Notes: a model not told the origin generated them from the sequence alone. Shown: positions 26,307-40,408, numbered from the stretch's first letter. The stretch: 64,000 nucleotides of DNA from Caprimulgus europaeus (GCA_907165065.1 OU015524.1:29760795-29824794); one strand, 5' to 3'. Numbers and translations: made by a program.

Positions 26307-26426
26307 GGACCTGATCCAGCAAAGCACTTCAGCACAGATGCATGTCGGTATTCCCACCGGAACCAGCAAAACTATTCACATGCATAAAGTTACACAGACA
26401 TTTAAGTGCTTTCCTGGATCAGGCCC
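26307..26426. mobile_element. Palindromic MITE-like element with 23-bp terminal inverted repeats
   Basis: A 120-bp element whose ends are inverted repeats of 23 bp with two mismatches. The left end (26307-26329) reads GGACCTGATCCAGCAAAGC followed by ACTT; the right end (26404-26426), reverse-complemented, reads GGGCCTGATCCAGGAAAGC followed by ACTT. The arms stay related further in: ATGCATGT occurs near both, so the whole unit was once a long palindrome. The ends and the inner CATGCATAAAGTTAC segment resemble palindromic, probably Harbinger-class MITEs (Chompy-like) known from crocodilians and also present in birds and turtles. That family name is from memory and unchecked. The target-site duplication is not clear, and there is no coding capacity. 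Confidence 0.7.
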
Positions 26427-29400
26427 TAATAGTCCCAATATCGAAGCACAAAGATCAACTAACAGTCAGTTATATGGTTTAAGGGATGCAGCTCTTACAG
26501 CCAATACCGGCAGGAAAGCTGACCTGTGGAATTCTCACTAAAGCTACAATTTTACTCCAGAACTTTTCAGATTCAAAATAAAAGAGAGAACAATAGGAAA
26601 AAGGCAAGAGTTGTCCATATTCTCTCTAGGCACAAATTCAGTCCACATTAGCATCTACTGTGTCTTCTACAGGCAAAATCACTTTTTCTTTGTTAGAGTA
26701 CTAGCACGACGCAATAGGTAGATCTTTTTAGGGGGCAATGAGGCTCTGCTCTGGTGATTTGATCCACATGGCTGGACTCTTCCAATACTAGCAGAGTCTT
26801 ACTGAAATCATGAGGGTTCTGCAGAAGTGCAAGGTCTGCTACCATGGACCAGACAGAGACAGTAAAACCTGATGATGTTATATTTTCCCCTTAAAAAATA
26901 AATCAATATATTTTAAAAGTTTTTTTATATATATTAAACTATTTTACACTAATACATGTATTGCCTAAAACTGTTTATATGTTTAAACTACATTTCAGGA
27001 ATGGTTAGAAACCATGGCTTTTTAGAAGGCTGACAATAAAACAGGTAATGCCTTCTCACTTCTATAGTTCTTAAGGTAGGCTTCACTTTTGCTGAAGCAA
27101 ATACAAAATAAATTTTATGATGACATGCAGGGCAAAAACAGAAAATCATATTTCTCAAAAGTAATCAGTAGGGCCAAACATGAAATGTTTGAGATACTAT
27201 TCTTAAAATACGCTCGTCTAAGTAAAACGTGAAAAAACCCTGTTCAATATTAAACAGGGTGTTAAGATCAGGATGACACGGCCCTCTATTAGAAAATCAC
27301 TACAAGAGTTGCACACCCCACATAGATGCAAAGCTTCAAGTTGTCAATTAAGAAGAAAACATGCCAAGCAATACTTGGAATGACAGTAAGATACTGTGCT
27401 GCCATGCAGTAAAACCATGTAAAATTTTAAAGCATGGGGATACAGGATGGTCTAGGTGGTCCTCTGACTTTAAGGTAGATGAACTTCACCTCCAAAGGCA
27501 ATGAGAAATAAAGAAGGTGACAGAGAGCATATTTACTGAATTCCTGTCTTGTAATTAGGATATGTTCTGCCATTTTGTAAGAAAGGTAATTTGGTGGTCT
27601 CTATTCACTCCATACTTTGGTCATTTGACAAGACAAACCCATCAGATAGTTAAGTATTTTTGTTTGTCAGTGATGAGGTGCAATGACAGTGTGGTGAGCA
27701 AAAAGCTCCGTAAGAGTTGCTTGCACAGCTCGTATCAGTCTCAGGGTCTGATCTTCACAGATAATAAGGAGTTGTATTAAAACGTTTTGTTTCCCGATGG
27801 CTAATAAGCAGATGTGCCCTCATGAACTTGCAAACATACTTAATTATCTGGCTACTCTTGTCTTAAAAAGATCAAATCTCTCTTAATTCCAAACTGACAA
27901 ATTTAAAATAAAGACTATTTTCCTCACACATACACATGATGTAACTTTGTTTTTACTAGTATTGACTTTCAGGCTAAATCTTTTCAGACTAAAGATGGAA
28001 AAAAGTGCCCACTCTCAACAGTGAGGGGCAAAAACAATACAGCAGGGTTCCAACTATTTCTCTAGATGGTATCTAGACAAGGGCCACGTCAGCTGCCAGC
28101 CCTAAAAAAACCCAGAATTAGCGCTAACTTCTTAATTAGGCTACCTGCCCCCCCTTCAGTAATGGAACAGATCTGAAGTAATTATTATGGCCCAAGTCAG
28201 ACATGCACACTATTTAGGGTGCGAGGGCAGCTAGAAATCTGGTCAGCTACATAGCAAAATTTATTATAAACTGTTTCATGTATTGTGCCTGCTTTGGGGG
28301 CAGCCTGCCAACTTCTGTGTTCAGACACTCGCATATTAAAATGCTCTCCTTTTGCATTGCTGTATGTATGAGCCACACCATAAGACAAACACTTAATGGC
28401 TGTAGATAGGGAAAGAGTGAAAATGAACATACGAAGTTCTGCCAAATCTAGTGTGAGAGAATGCCAGGAATGATTATGGGTGGAAGGAAAAGAAATTTAA
28501 AAACACCAAAAACCCTCAAAATCCATTTCTTTCAGTTACAGTGGCATTCAAACATTCTTTGCCACTGCAAGCAGAGAAACATTTTTGGCTACAAGTCCAA
28601 GATGATGGCATTCCTTCCTTTAAACACATGTGTCTTTATGTAAGGATAAAAATGCGACCCAGTCAATAACTGTGACAATTTAGCTACTTCATACAAGTTG
28701 AAGCATTTGTTTGTGTTTTGAAACAATGTGAAGCTTCCAGATGTGAAGGCAGTGGGTCATTTTACAAATAAATATATGGCAACCACAAGCTATTAGGCTA
28801 TGATTAGTTCAACCTCAATTTTGTCATAAACAAGAACATTCTGTATTTTTATCGTAAAACTTCAGTATTTTGTTCTTGCTGAGACATGCTACTCTAACAT
28901 CCAGGTAACTCATTCTCTCTCCTATTTTAAATCAACCTTTGATCCTTAAAAGTCTGGGTTGAAACTTCAATGTCAATGAAATAAAAAAATTAAGGTAATC
29001 ACAGACTAACTCACAAATGCATATGTAATTACTGTCAATATATCATACCAGGGTAGATATGGAAACATTACAACTTATTTAAATCCTTTTATAAAGCCTA
29101 TTATTGTCTTCAAGATCAATTACCCTCCATAAGTATCTGCAATAATGTTTACTCAGTGATCGATTGTTCAGGTTTCCTGAGTCCTGGAAGCTTTCTATCC
29201 TGTTGACCTGAATTTCACCCTCCTTGCAAAGGATACAGTGAAACGTACAGTAGTCTTTTCATTAAGCATTCTTTCTCAGTAGGTCAGGATTTGTGACACG
29301 GTTTTGAATCCTCATATATCTTCTTGGTGGGTTTAAAGTCTGCAATTTATTTTAAGCAACTGCTCAACAGCTGCATTTCATCCAAAATTCTTCTGTGGCA

Positions 29401-30527
29401 AGTGAGCAGGTTTTTGTTTTAAAAAGGTTACATTTTAGTTTACTTTTAACTCCATAAAACTGATAATCTGTTATTTACCTAAGATTAATGAAATAATGAA
29501 TGACAATATTCTATTTATTTACTACAAAAATCTTTAAAAGAGGTGTCTTGAATACAAAAAGGAAGTAAGAAATACATTTAAGGAGAAAACTTCAACAAAT
29601 GAATATTACAATACAGCTTTTGAAAGTCAGTATTTTTTCTGAGAAACACACTCTCAAAACCACTTTTCTCAAGTATTAGTAATTTCTGTACCACAGGATA
29701 GTAGCACTTTTTTTATCCAAGGTGAGATGGGAGACATATAATCATTTAATTGAAGCCTGATGTGATTTTTCTGTCACAGAAATGAGCTAGTCTTACAGGA
29801 TGGTATAAATTCAGAAAAATCTTTCCCCATCTGTTCAGCTTAAAAGGTAGACAGCGTCAGTGTGCTTTTCACATTTAGACCGCTGGTACTAATTTTAACT
29901 GCATCACTATGGCATTGATTACTGTTACTACTAAAAGTAAAAAACTGCGTGAATTTCTGTACTTACAGAGTTATTCATTTATATCAACAAAAATTAACCT
30001 TTCATAAGTGATTAAAATGTCCTTTCCTACGCCTACAGTAAGAAAAACAGCTTTGGTGAGTAATACATCATACTGCTATGTTAAAAGTAAACCAAAATTC
30101 CTCAAATTCAAGAGCATCCTTGTATTCATTGTTGCTCTGGCTCCATGCTTCAAAGAAGCAACAAAGCCTTCTAAGGAAAATACACAGACACACACATGCA
30201 CAGAATTACATCCAGAGAGAGGAAAGTAAATAATTTTCATTACTCTTTTATGCTAAGAGAAACTGGCTTTACCAGAGCCTGGACTAGTGCCCTGCTTCTG
30301 GAGATCACTATTGGACAGAACTGGTGGGGTATTTTCAGTTTGTTCAGAAGTACAGCAACGGATGCTCTGTAAATAAAAGGCCAAGGCCATCTGCTGAACT
30401 CAGATCCATCTGGGATACAAGTAATATGTAAATGACAGGTGAACATCACATCTTTCCACAAAGCATGCAAAGATTACACGTAAGCTGCAAACGTGCACAG
30501 AGAATGATGCTCTGGTAAAAGCTATAT

Positions 30528-30542
30528 ACACACACACACACA
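30528..30542. repeat. (AC)7 dinucleotide repeat
   Basis: A short alternating AC run following TATAT. Too short for much polymorphism. Confidence 0.9.
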
Positions 30543-33007
30543 AGAGCACAATAAGCACACAAAGAGCATAGTGAAAATACTGATCCGAAACAGCCAGACA
30601 GAACTTTTCACCTGGCTCAAAATAATCTATTTTAATTCTGTAACAAGGCAGAAGTCTACGGGAAATCTAAGTGCATCTTGATTTTGCAGATTACAGAAGA
30701 TCAAACTTCTCTACTCCAGCCTACTACTACACTCTGAAGCTTCAGAGGAAATACAGTGCTAATAAACAGGATGATATTGATTATATACCATCTCTCACAC
30801 ATGCCATGAAGCTTGCACAGATTGGAAAATGTTAGATTCTTGTCCAGAACAAGAAGAAAGTAAAGACTCCAAATACCTCCAACACCCGTGTAACAACCCA
30901 CTCAGCATTGTTCCACTGGTTTTAGGCAATTCAAGCCAATTTTTCTCTCTCTCAAAATTCTGATGCAGGCACACATGTCCATGCACAACTGTAGGAGACC
31001 CAGTCATATATATCTAGACTATCTGCAGTTAGGGATCGTTTTTTAAAGTTATCCACAGATTCCTTGTAACTCTTGTTTAAACTGTTGAGCGTAGCCCAGA
31101 GATGAGCTTCCGCTCATTAGTAGGAACTGGGGAGAGAAGGAATAAGCCCCTCTTTACCTATTACTGCTGTTCACTGTCCATTTTCTTTCTAATCACTGCA
31201 TCTTTCCCCTTCCAACAGTATAATTAAACTCACATTTAAATGCTACAGAATACACAAAAGATAGAGTACAATTTCATTTTGTACTGTTGTAATTGCACAC
31301 GACTCAACTAAACAGGCTGGCAAAATGTTTTAATGCATAAGAATTCAGCACTTACTTTCCTTTCTTGTAACTCTTTCTGAAAACTTGTGGAACTTGAACC
31401 AGTCCTCTATAATTAGTTGTAGAAGGAAGCTTCCCCTTCGAAAGCAGTGTGAATGGTTTAACCGTAAGACTTCTGTCCAATAAAGTTTTTGAAAAATGAC
31501 CTTCTTTCCTGAGTAGCCAAGGGGGAGTAGTGTTCTTTTGAGACGAAGAAATTAGCTCAAGTAGACATCAAGGCACTATGTCCCACACATCTAATCATCA
31601 AATTGTTTTACTTTCCTTAAGATAAAGTCAAAAGAAATTACATTTTTTCTAATCTCTACCTTTTACTTGCTGGCCAGTATGACAGCTCTGAACTGTATGT
31701 CTCTATCTTTAACAGCACCCCAGGGAATAAAACCCTGTAGCATGACAGTCTCAAAGTCCTAACAAGCCCCCAAAGCCTATAAGGCTTTCTTTTGCAAGGA
31801 AAAGTGCAAGTGGTGTGCTGAACTTTAGAGTGTACAATAATCCAATGTATTCTGCCCTGTGGAGAGGAGACAAGCAGATGGGATTTGACAATGCTAAAGC
31901 AAGTTGTGCTGTGTGACCTTTTGCTCTCTCAGATTCTTCTTTATCCTCAGAAATCATCCTTCAGAAGCAACACAGTTCCTATACTGGATCATACCTGTGC
32001 ATGCAGCACAACATACATCCTTACCCTGTTAGCATTCCACATGTTTGCAAAAAAGCAACTTCAGGGAATATTTTATCTACATTCATTGCTTTCCTAACTG
32101 GGTGACAGAGGAACCTAGGCCCTTCATAGCTGAAAGCAAAATGAGCATTTCTTGGAGCTGCTACATTAGATAAGCCCAAGTATATTGCTCTTCTTTCAGT
32201 ATCTGAACACAGAATTGCAAATTAAAAAACAAATGCATACAGTTGCATTAAGGTATGGAAATAAATCAGAGAGGCTTAGTGTGAGATATCTAACAAGTAA
32301 TTATACAAATGTGACATCTGAAAAGATGTAACTGCCTTTCCCACCTCATCCTCTGTTTAAAGAATTCTACATATTCATGTTTGTCCACATTTTTATAAAT
32401 CAATGAAATTAACCACATTAGGTTTTTATTTTGCTTTATAATAGTGAAAGAAATAAGAGATTGCTTATTTGTTAGAACAGTCATCTCAAAATGAAAGGTA
32501 ATTCATCAACTTAATGAAATGAAGGCATTTCTCATTTAACATAACTGAGCGTATATTGAAACCAGGGTAAAATCCCAGCATGCCTACTGCCTCATAGCAA
32601 TTCTCTACCATCAGGCCACTGTTTCACCAGAATTCAGCAGTGGCCTCTGTTTCTTTAAATTATTAAGCAACATTCATTTCATCATGGCATCCACTTTCAA
32701 GAGGTAGAGGGGCAACAGAAGAAAAAAAATTCGGATGTGAGCACAACTGGTGCATCCATTATCCTCCTTGTACCAAGGACAACAAAACAGCACTAGCTGA
32801 CCATACCTGAAAAAGTTTCCAGGCATCCAGGAAGTAATAAATTCCTTATTTCTGCATGTCAATACTTCAACATGAGTCATACATGCTTACACTCTCTATT
32901 CTACTTCACCTGTCCCTCCACAATCTTCTCATTTTGTCTAGCCAAACTTGTTGAGCCAACAAGCTTTTGCAACCGGAAGGAACTGCAGAAGTGGAGAGGT
33001 GCTGAGT

Positions 33008-33017
33008 GGGGGGGGGG
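33008..33017. repeat. G10 homopolymer
   Basis: Ten consecutive G on the plus strand. Notable only as a long G run in an AT-rich intron. Confidence 0.9.
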
Positions 33018-36000
33018 AAAGCACACTGACACCTACACAGACTTAAATTTTATTTCTTGTCCAAGAAGCCTCATTTTCATCAGCTGCCCACCAAAATAAG
33101 ACCTTGGGCAAAGCTATATAAAACAGGATGGAGGCAATACAAAGAAAATATCAACAGAAAATAATCTTCTATCAATTTAGAAGATTATTTAATTCCAGAG
33201 TTCACAAAAACTTGAGAGAGCACATATTAATAAGATCCACAATGATGATCAACATTAAGAGCTTGGTAAGCACATTTTTTATGGTTTCAATTCTCCCCTA
33301 CAATTTCCACTCCAAATCTTCAGCCTGTTCTCAGGCACAGCTTTTGGGAAGGCGAATTCAAGGAATTCTCTGTCAAGCTGCAACCTCATTGCAAGTTCAT
33401 CCAAAAACTCCCATTACTGGACTCCAGTGGCTTGTTCTCTAGGCAGAACCCTCCTAATCTGCTGCAGCTGAACTTCCTCAGCCTATCAAGTAGGAAATCC
33501 TTTTATTGCCCTGGCCTGTAAGCCTCTTATCTCCTAATTCTGTGAGGCTGAGAAATAGCTGTTCTGCTCATTAATCCTACAATGACTGTCAGAAGCGGAT
33601 ATATACCTTCTCACTCTACACAAACAGAAGCAGCTAGGTTTCAGCAAGTTCTTTACTGTCTACTTACTTGAGTCCCACTCCACAGGATTTTATAGGAATT
33701 GGAGTAGCAGTACAGAAGCTTCTGCACTTTCGTGAAACATTCAGATTTGATGCTATAAAATAATTTAAAGGACCTGGTTCAATGTAAAGAATCGATATTA
33801 GGAGCCGATATTGCCTAGTGCTAGAAAGAAGGTAGCCAACTCTGGAGGACAATTCTAAAATTAGAGAGACCATATTCTATTCTCTGCACTGTAAATACCA
33901 GAAAATTGTTTAATAAACAAGCATTTTTTTTTCACCCAAGCAAGTGCAATTTTGGCTAAAAGTGTTGTATGGATGACTATAAACACTTTCCATTATAGTT
34001 TATACATATACCTTTAATTTCTCAGTCATTTACTACAAACTCATGTCATCCATGACCTCCAAAGACAGCTCAAAGGGAAAAAAATAAAACCAGTTGAGTT
34101 TTTGGCTTCACTAGTATCTTTAATTAGCACCCTGAAGAAATGCTAAAGGTTGCTGATTTTCCCCTCTGTATACAACACTCAACCAGGGAGAAATAAATAA
34201 GGTAAAACTTTTATCAGGGTTGATGTCTTCTGTTCTCTGAATGAAGTGAAAACTTACTATAAACAGTTGTTAAACAGCACTGCAAATATGACAGAGATCG
34301 TATCACAAGATGTGAAAGTTCTCATATAATACACATTATTTAATATTTTACATTTATGTACTTGATGGACAAACACAGGCCTACCTGTGTAATTCAAAAA
34401 ACCCAAAACCCTTCTACGAAGTTTTTGTTGAGAAAAATAAAGTGGCAAACTGCATTAAGATCACAGATATCTCACGTCAGTTGTACCTTTTATTTTAACT
34501 GCAAATGTCATACTTCATGAAGCTGTCAGCTTCCTTTAATGTACTAAATGCTATCATGTAAGCACAGAACCTAACATGATGCAACACAGCAATTAAAATA
34601 AAAAGCAAGTCAGCTTTGACACCATGTCCCTTTTATGTTTGCTGCAAATTAAAGTAAAATCAAAAGTATAAAAGTAAAAGCTAGTCAAGGAAAAAAGTTT
34701 GCAAAAAATCCCAAACATCAGTTAATAGAATGTTATGTCAGATTTTTATGTTCAGCTTAAAAAAAAAAAAAACTGTCCACAGCTTTAGCACAGCTACTTA
34801 CAAATAGACACCAAAATACATCAAGAAGAAAGTCTAAAACTTTTAGAAGGAATCTACTGTAATAAATATACTTCTAGTTGTCAGTTCCGTAACAGTTGCC
34901 ATCCATGGAACTAAGCAATTATTTTTCACTTGCATATCCTATCCCTTTTCAATTCCTATCCACTCCGTGATACTGCTGCAGCATGGTAAAATTGCTGATG
35001 CTTTTCAAACCAGATGCAACAGCGCTTGAGTTATGCCTGAAACAATTCCTAGTAATAATGGAGAAATTATGAACTCTAGATAACTAATACTGAAATTGGT
35101 CGGGTATTACAAGTTTGATTTTCATTTACGGTATTTAATGCACACCACTAAATAAAAGTGCCTGAAATTTTCAAAAATTAACTTCTGAAAAAAGGAAAAT
35201 CATGTACATCTAGAAAAGTATATTGTTAATAATTAGATTTCCTCCTTTTCAGTGTTTTTCTGTTCATTTACATCAACTCTAAACCCACATTTGATATATC
35301 AGCAACACAAAAAACTTTGGCCCAAGGGAAAGTTAGTGGCATCTGTCACAAATACAGAAATGTCACATCCCTAGTATTTGCTGTAGCCATGCCATGACAC
35401 ATTCAATACCTGTGGCCCAGGGAAGAAATAATAAAAATTGAGCCTGTTCCCAGGCAGGGAGGAAAGAGTCAAAGAAGAAGTTAGAGGCCTGTCCTGAAAA
35501 GGGAAGGGCTGATACAGACATTTAAAGAATATTCCTGTAAAATAATTCACTTGAAACATCAAGTTAACACAAATCCCTTTTTTTCTTTGTGGAAATAAGA
35601 GGAAAGGGGAACATGAGGAATCCTAGAAAGTTTTACTCCCAAATACCCCATAACTTCACAACTGTTTTCTGCTGACCTACTTCTACACCTTCCTCATGAT
35701 TTCCAGGCCGGTAGCCTGCTGAACTTACAATAAAATTAAGAGGAGTATAACTTTGAATGGAAAAGATTTCTACATGAGAATGTTACTGCATTTTCAAATG
35801 TGCTTTATTTGATTCAGTACAACAGTAAATTGCAGGTAAATCAAGAAAATAAAAAAACCTGGTGTTAATAAAAACAAATACAAAAAGACACTCAACTAAA
35901 AATAGAAAAATGAAGTAATCCAAAATAACCTCGGACCTGCCCTTACAGCTGTTTCCCAATAAAGCAAATCCCTGAGTAGAACATGCACACCAACAAAGCT

Positions 36001-36640
36001 GCTAGGAATTTTATCTTTAAAGATTAATCTTTAACCAAACACTGAAAATTATAAAAGTGGCAACTTGTACATTTCTAAGAACTTGGGCTGTATTATCCCT
36101 CAGTGACATTTATGCTGAAATAGGTAATTTTTTGAAAATTAAAACTAAATACTATTTCCTGAAGACTTTATGCAGCTACACAAATACTTCAAAGTGATCA
36201 CAATGAATGCACATCTTCAAATCACCTGTTCTAGTCAAATTTTTTTCTAGTCCTTGAAATGTAAATTATTTTTAGAGACATTTGTGTACATACAAGGGAC
36301 AAAAGAAGAGAGGGAAGGTCTAGCTCTTGTGAGCATGGACACATCCAACCATGAAAGTTTATGCAATTCATTGGTTACATTAATGCCTATAAATTCTCCT
36401 GTACCAGCCTATTAAAGGAATACATCCATAAGGGCCTTTACATTACAGGCCTTAGTAGAAGATGATGTCATTGATTTGCATACCTGGGACTTCAAATGTG
36501 AAATTGAAGTTTAGAAACATCCAAAACCTTCACTTATACTTTTGACTATTTTTGTACTTAATATTATAAACAATACAGTCTGAGAACTGAGACTTGAGCA
36601 CCATGTGCTCAATAGTGCTAAAATGAAATACACTTCATAC

Positions 36641-36732
36641 CTGCACTTCTTAGGTTAGGGTCTAGGTCTGGCATTTCCTTGGACGCTTCTGGACTAACAC
36701 TGTAGATTGATGCTCCTGCTTCATTGACAATG
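36641..36732 (-). CDS. SRBD1: SRBD1 internal exon B (YqgF domain end to linker)
   Basis: A 92-nt coding exon on the minus strand. Its first base completes a Cys codon begun in exon A (TG|C), giving VVYC followed by [16 protein letters not shown] and then [13 protein letters not shown]. It ends with G, the first base of a Val codon completed in exon C. The motif VNEAGAS-YS and the PDLDPNLR segment are strongly conserved from bacterial Tex to animal SRBD1, where they close the YqgF-like domain and lead into the helical region. The acceptor is TTTTTCAG and the donor is GCAG|GTATGA. There is no frameshift or stop in frame. Phase continuity on both sides indicates that no exon is missing between A and C. 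About 26.5 kb of intron precede it and about 13.4 kb follow it. Confidence 0.93.
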
Positions 36733-38940
36733 CTGAAAAATAAAATGGCAAATAATCAAAACACCACATAACTGAAAGACTTACAAATTACTTAACCGAA
36801 TATTTGGATTTTTTTTTAAAAAAGACTCATGTTTTAAAAATATTCTAAATCAGCTGAATACTTATAAAAGCAAGGCAGTACAGGCAATGGAAAAGATCTC
36901 CATTTAAGCCAAAACACCCCTCCCTGATCTGCAACATCCATTCTTTTTCAATTTTGGCCCTATTATAAATACAGCCCCCTGTAGTAATCTTACAGTAGAG
37001 AAAACACACACAGAAATAAGTGTTACCAGAAGTAAACAGGCATACCAGCTTCCATAAACAAAACAAAAACCTACCTGAAAGTTTTATTAAAAATACCTAG
37101 ATTCTGAAGTCTAACATCAATTAATCTACAACATGAATCCAAGTCATGAGTATGTATACACATTGCCTAAAGCTACCCGCCTAACATACTCAGAAAAATC
37201 CCAACTTGACAGACTGAGCCACAGAGCTGCAGCTTGCTTCTCAGCAGCATTTAATACTGTCTTCTCCCTGCTCTCACTGCCATCCCCAAGGAAAAAAAAA
37301 AACAGACCACATGCCTTCAGTAACTTAAACTACAGTTCATGTATCTACCACACACCTCAAACTCATCCAGTAATGATGATAAACTCAAATCACAATGCAT
37401 AATTAAAAAACCCTTAAGTGCTCTAGTTCCACTCAAGAGAAAACTGCAACCAAATATTCACAGTGTAAGTTTATTTTCAGCTGTGAAATTTTGACACCAG
37501 TAAATCAACAGTATATTTCTTCAAATAACTTCAACAGAACTTGAATTTCAGAACGATAATTAAGGCATCATACAGCTACTGCACTGTAGAGGAATACTGT
37601 CAGTTTCAGAACTTTTTTCACTTTTACTATTCCACTCTTAGAATAACCTAATCTTCGCCATAAGGGAAATCATAGTCCAGACCTTTCAAGAAAAATCTTA
37701 ACTTTGCTTTATATTGTTTTAAAATTTGACAATAAATTTTCCTTTTAATAACATTTAGTAGGTCAAATTTTTAAATAAAGAAAATGATACCTAGAAGCTT
37801 CTCCCTTTAGAAAAAGCTGTAGAATAGTTCAGCAATAAAACACATTCCCATTCAGTGTTCCAAGCATGTTAACAGTAAATAGTGTAAAATGCAAATACAA
37901 AAGGTAATAATTTCTTACTGTTGTTCTTACAGATTTGCCCCCCTGCCCCCAAATGAAAAGTGCAATTTGGTACAACACTGTACACACAAGTCAGCTTTTA
38001 GTTACTCAAGTGTCAAAGGAACATTTTAGTATTACAGATAGACTGGATCTTTCAATAAATACAGAGAATTAAATCCCATTCTCTTTAGTATTAACAAAAC
38101 TCCAAATCCATTCAAACAACTGATTTAACGGAGTAAAAAAATTGGTAAGACCAGCTCTACGAGACAAATGAAAATGAAACTATTTACAGTATCTTTTAAA
38201 GAGGCTCAGTATTACGGGCATTCCTTTGCTATAAATGCTATTCAAAAAACAGTCTCATAACAAAGTTCAGAAATATAGTCATAACACAAAAACCTAACTG
38301 CTGAAAAACAGAGACAGAAGCCTCTGATTTTTCTGATGAACAGGTAGTTTAAAGAACAATGTGGCAGAATGTATTTCTTAACCTGTTCACACCTTATAAA
38401 GGCAGCATCTGGTGAGCGCTCTTTTTGGAAATTGCTTCCAAAAAACCACACACATTAGCACATACTTCTAACAGCTTTTAATTAATCACTCTTCAATCTC
38501 TGCATTCAAACAGATCCAAAAGTTAACCTCCCATGCAATTTCTAAATTTCATACATTGATATTGCACTTTGACTTAAAAAATAAATAAAATATTAATGTT
38601 TTGCACACATTTTTACAGTGTTGTATTATAAACTCTATTACTGCATGCAGCTTATTGCTTGATCCTTCCCAGTGTCTTGTGCAGTGAAAAAAGCAATGTG
38701 GCATGGAAGGGAATTTTAACATTTGATTGATTCTCATTAATGCTACGCTGACAATTTTCAGAAGAGGAATGCAATAATACTATCATTCTATGGTAGTAAC
38801 TAACTTGTGCCAAATTTTAAGGTAGAAAGTAAAAAAACTCCTTGTTAAAAAGAGTAAATAAAATTAAACTCAGGATGGGAGAAAGAAACATTTGAAAAGA
38901 GCACATTTCCCTTCCTCAAGTGCAGGAACATTCATACACC

Positions 38941-38972
38941 AGGGGGAAAAGGAGGGGAAGAAGGGGAAGAAG
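38941..38972. repeat. Homopurine tract with mirror repeat
   Basis: Thirty-two consecutive purines on the plus strand, ending in GAAGAAGGGGAAGAAG (38957-38972), which reads the same backwards. Homopurine mirror repeats can form intramolecular triplex (H-DNA). In the SRBD1 transcript this is a pyrimidine tract. Confidence 0.9.
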
Positions 38973-40394
38973 CCAAGTAAAAAATTATCTCAAGCAGGAA
39001 AAGAAGATACAAAAAGCACTTTCAGAAGCAGCATACACTGGATATTTGACATCCACTCTAAGATGGTTTTGTATATGCATGCAGTTATGAAGTATTTGGT
39101 GTAGCAGACTTGGAAAAGGGGCGTGGGGGTGGAATTTCCAATCACGCAGAACCCCGTACTGCTGCACCTAAGACAGGAAAAGCCCAGACGGTAAATACAT
39201 TTGTTACCCAGAGTAAATGTGTAGGGCCACAAACTCCAAAGAAACCATCCTCTGGTTTGTTCAACCATAGTCAACCAGCGTTTTACAGACCTATTAGTGG
39301 CTGTCATGTGGTTTTATTTAGTTTGTTTTTAGCTACAGTGAGGTGGTTACTAATGTGACACTGGCACATACAACACTAAAACATTTAGCTTGGTGACAAT
39401 ACTAAGATTACAAGCAAAATAGATTTGGCGATTTTTGTTTACTGTTGTTCTGGATTTTGCTTTGTGACTAGACAAGAAAGTCACTTTAGAGACATTTTGT
39501 GGTTTTCTGGGTTTGGTTTTCTTATTTTTTTTTTAATTCTAATACTCCACTTTAAAAGGGTGATGTTATATAGCATATTTTATGCTAATTCAATATTGTA
39601 AAATACTCTGCATCATGCTTTCAAATAATATATATGTGTTATGTCAGGGCACATTAAGACAAAAAACAAACCTGCTCCAATCAGTACGCAATAGAAATTT
39701 ACTCTAAACTACTGCAGTACACATTGTTTTCTAACCTCCCCTCTCCTCTTTTTTTTTTTTTTAAAGGATACAATTTTCAAGAGAGTCAGAACAAGGCCCT
39801 CATAAGAGTTGGTAGAAACCATACTTAAAAAATTATATATATTCAGACCTAGAATTTGTTTCTACTTTGACTTTTTAAGTCACATAATACATGAAAACAG
39901 AAAACTAGACTCTCCCATTCCCTCATAAAATGAGAACCTTATTTCTGTGCATTCCTTAAGAGGAAAGATTCTTGCACTGACCAGAATCTTAATAGTTAAA
40001 ACATTATTGAATCTATTTTGCTTTTTAAAGTCAAAATATAGTAGGTAAATAAGCAAGTAGTATGAGATGCTTACAGTAAATGAATGGAAGTCATAAATTG
40101 CTGAATTACAAAAACGCAGGTTAAAATACCTGGGTATATGCCTCCATACTGCCTGCTTGCCACACTAGCCATCTTACAGATAAGTTTTTTCCCCTCAAGA
40201 TCTATATCCAATTTTTAAAAATTAGAAGTGCTCAAACCACAAAGTCGCTACATAATATTTCAATTTACTCTTTTTAATTGTACAAACAGGCTTGTTGCAT
40301 AGAAAGTAAAGTTTTTGCATACTGCACCCGTCCCATTCCCATTTGTTAAACACATTTTAAACACCAGGAAACCAACATTAAACATATTCCACTA

Positions 40395-40408
40395 GCACCA
40401 CCTGGTGG
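40395..40408 (-). promoter_or_regulatory. CTCF-like binding motif (candidate)
   Basis: GCACCACCTGGTGG matches the reverse form of the CTCF core (GCCMYCTRSTGG) at all but one position; read on the minus strand it is CCACCAGGTGGTGC. The motif stands in an otherwise AT-rich intron. The core is also close to self-complementary, so orientation is uncertain. This is a sequence match only; no occupancy is implied. Confidence 0.35.

Larger units (their letters stand above)
23194..36640 (-). other. SRBD1: SRBD1 intron between exons B and C (about 13.4 kb)
   Basis: A U2-type intron of the minus-strand gene, bounded by exons that join in phase. Its repeat load is concentrated between 24.2 and 26.4 kb: an A/C-rich low-complexity tract, a 2 x 19-bp tandem duplication, a (TA)n microsatellite, an inactive CR1 copy and a 120-bp MITE-like palindromic element. 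The remainder (about 26.5-36.6 kb) is AT-rich unique sequence with a short (AC)n run near 30528 and a G10 run at 33008-33017. No exon, RNA gene or long open frame was recognised there. Confidence 0.85.

Noticed and set aside
27235-27264. ACCCTGTT/AACAGGGT hairpin resembling a terminator
   Set aside because: Eight-bp arms with an AT-rich loop in a vertebrate intron; bacterial-type termination has no meaning here and such arms are common by chance.
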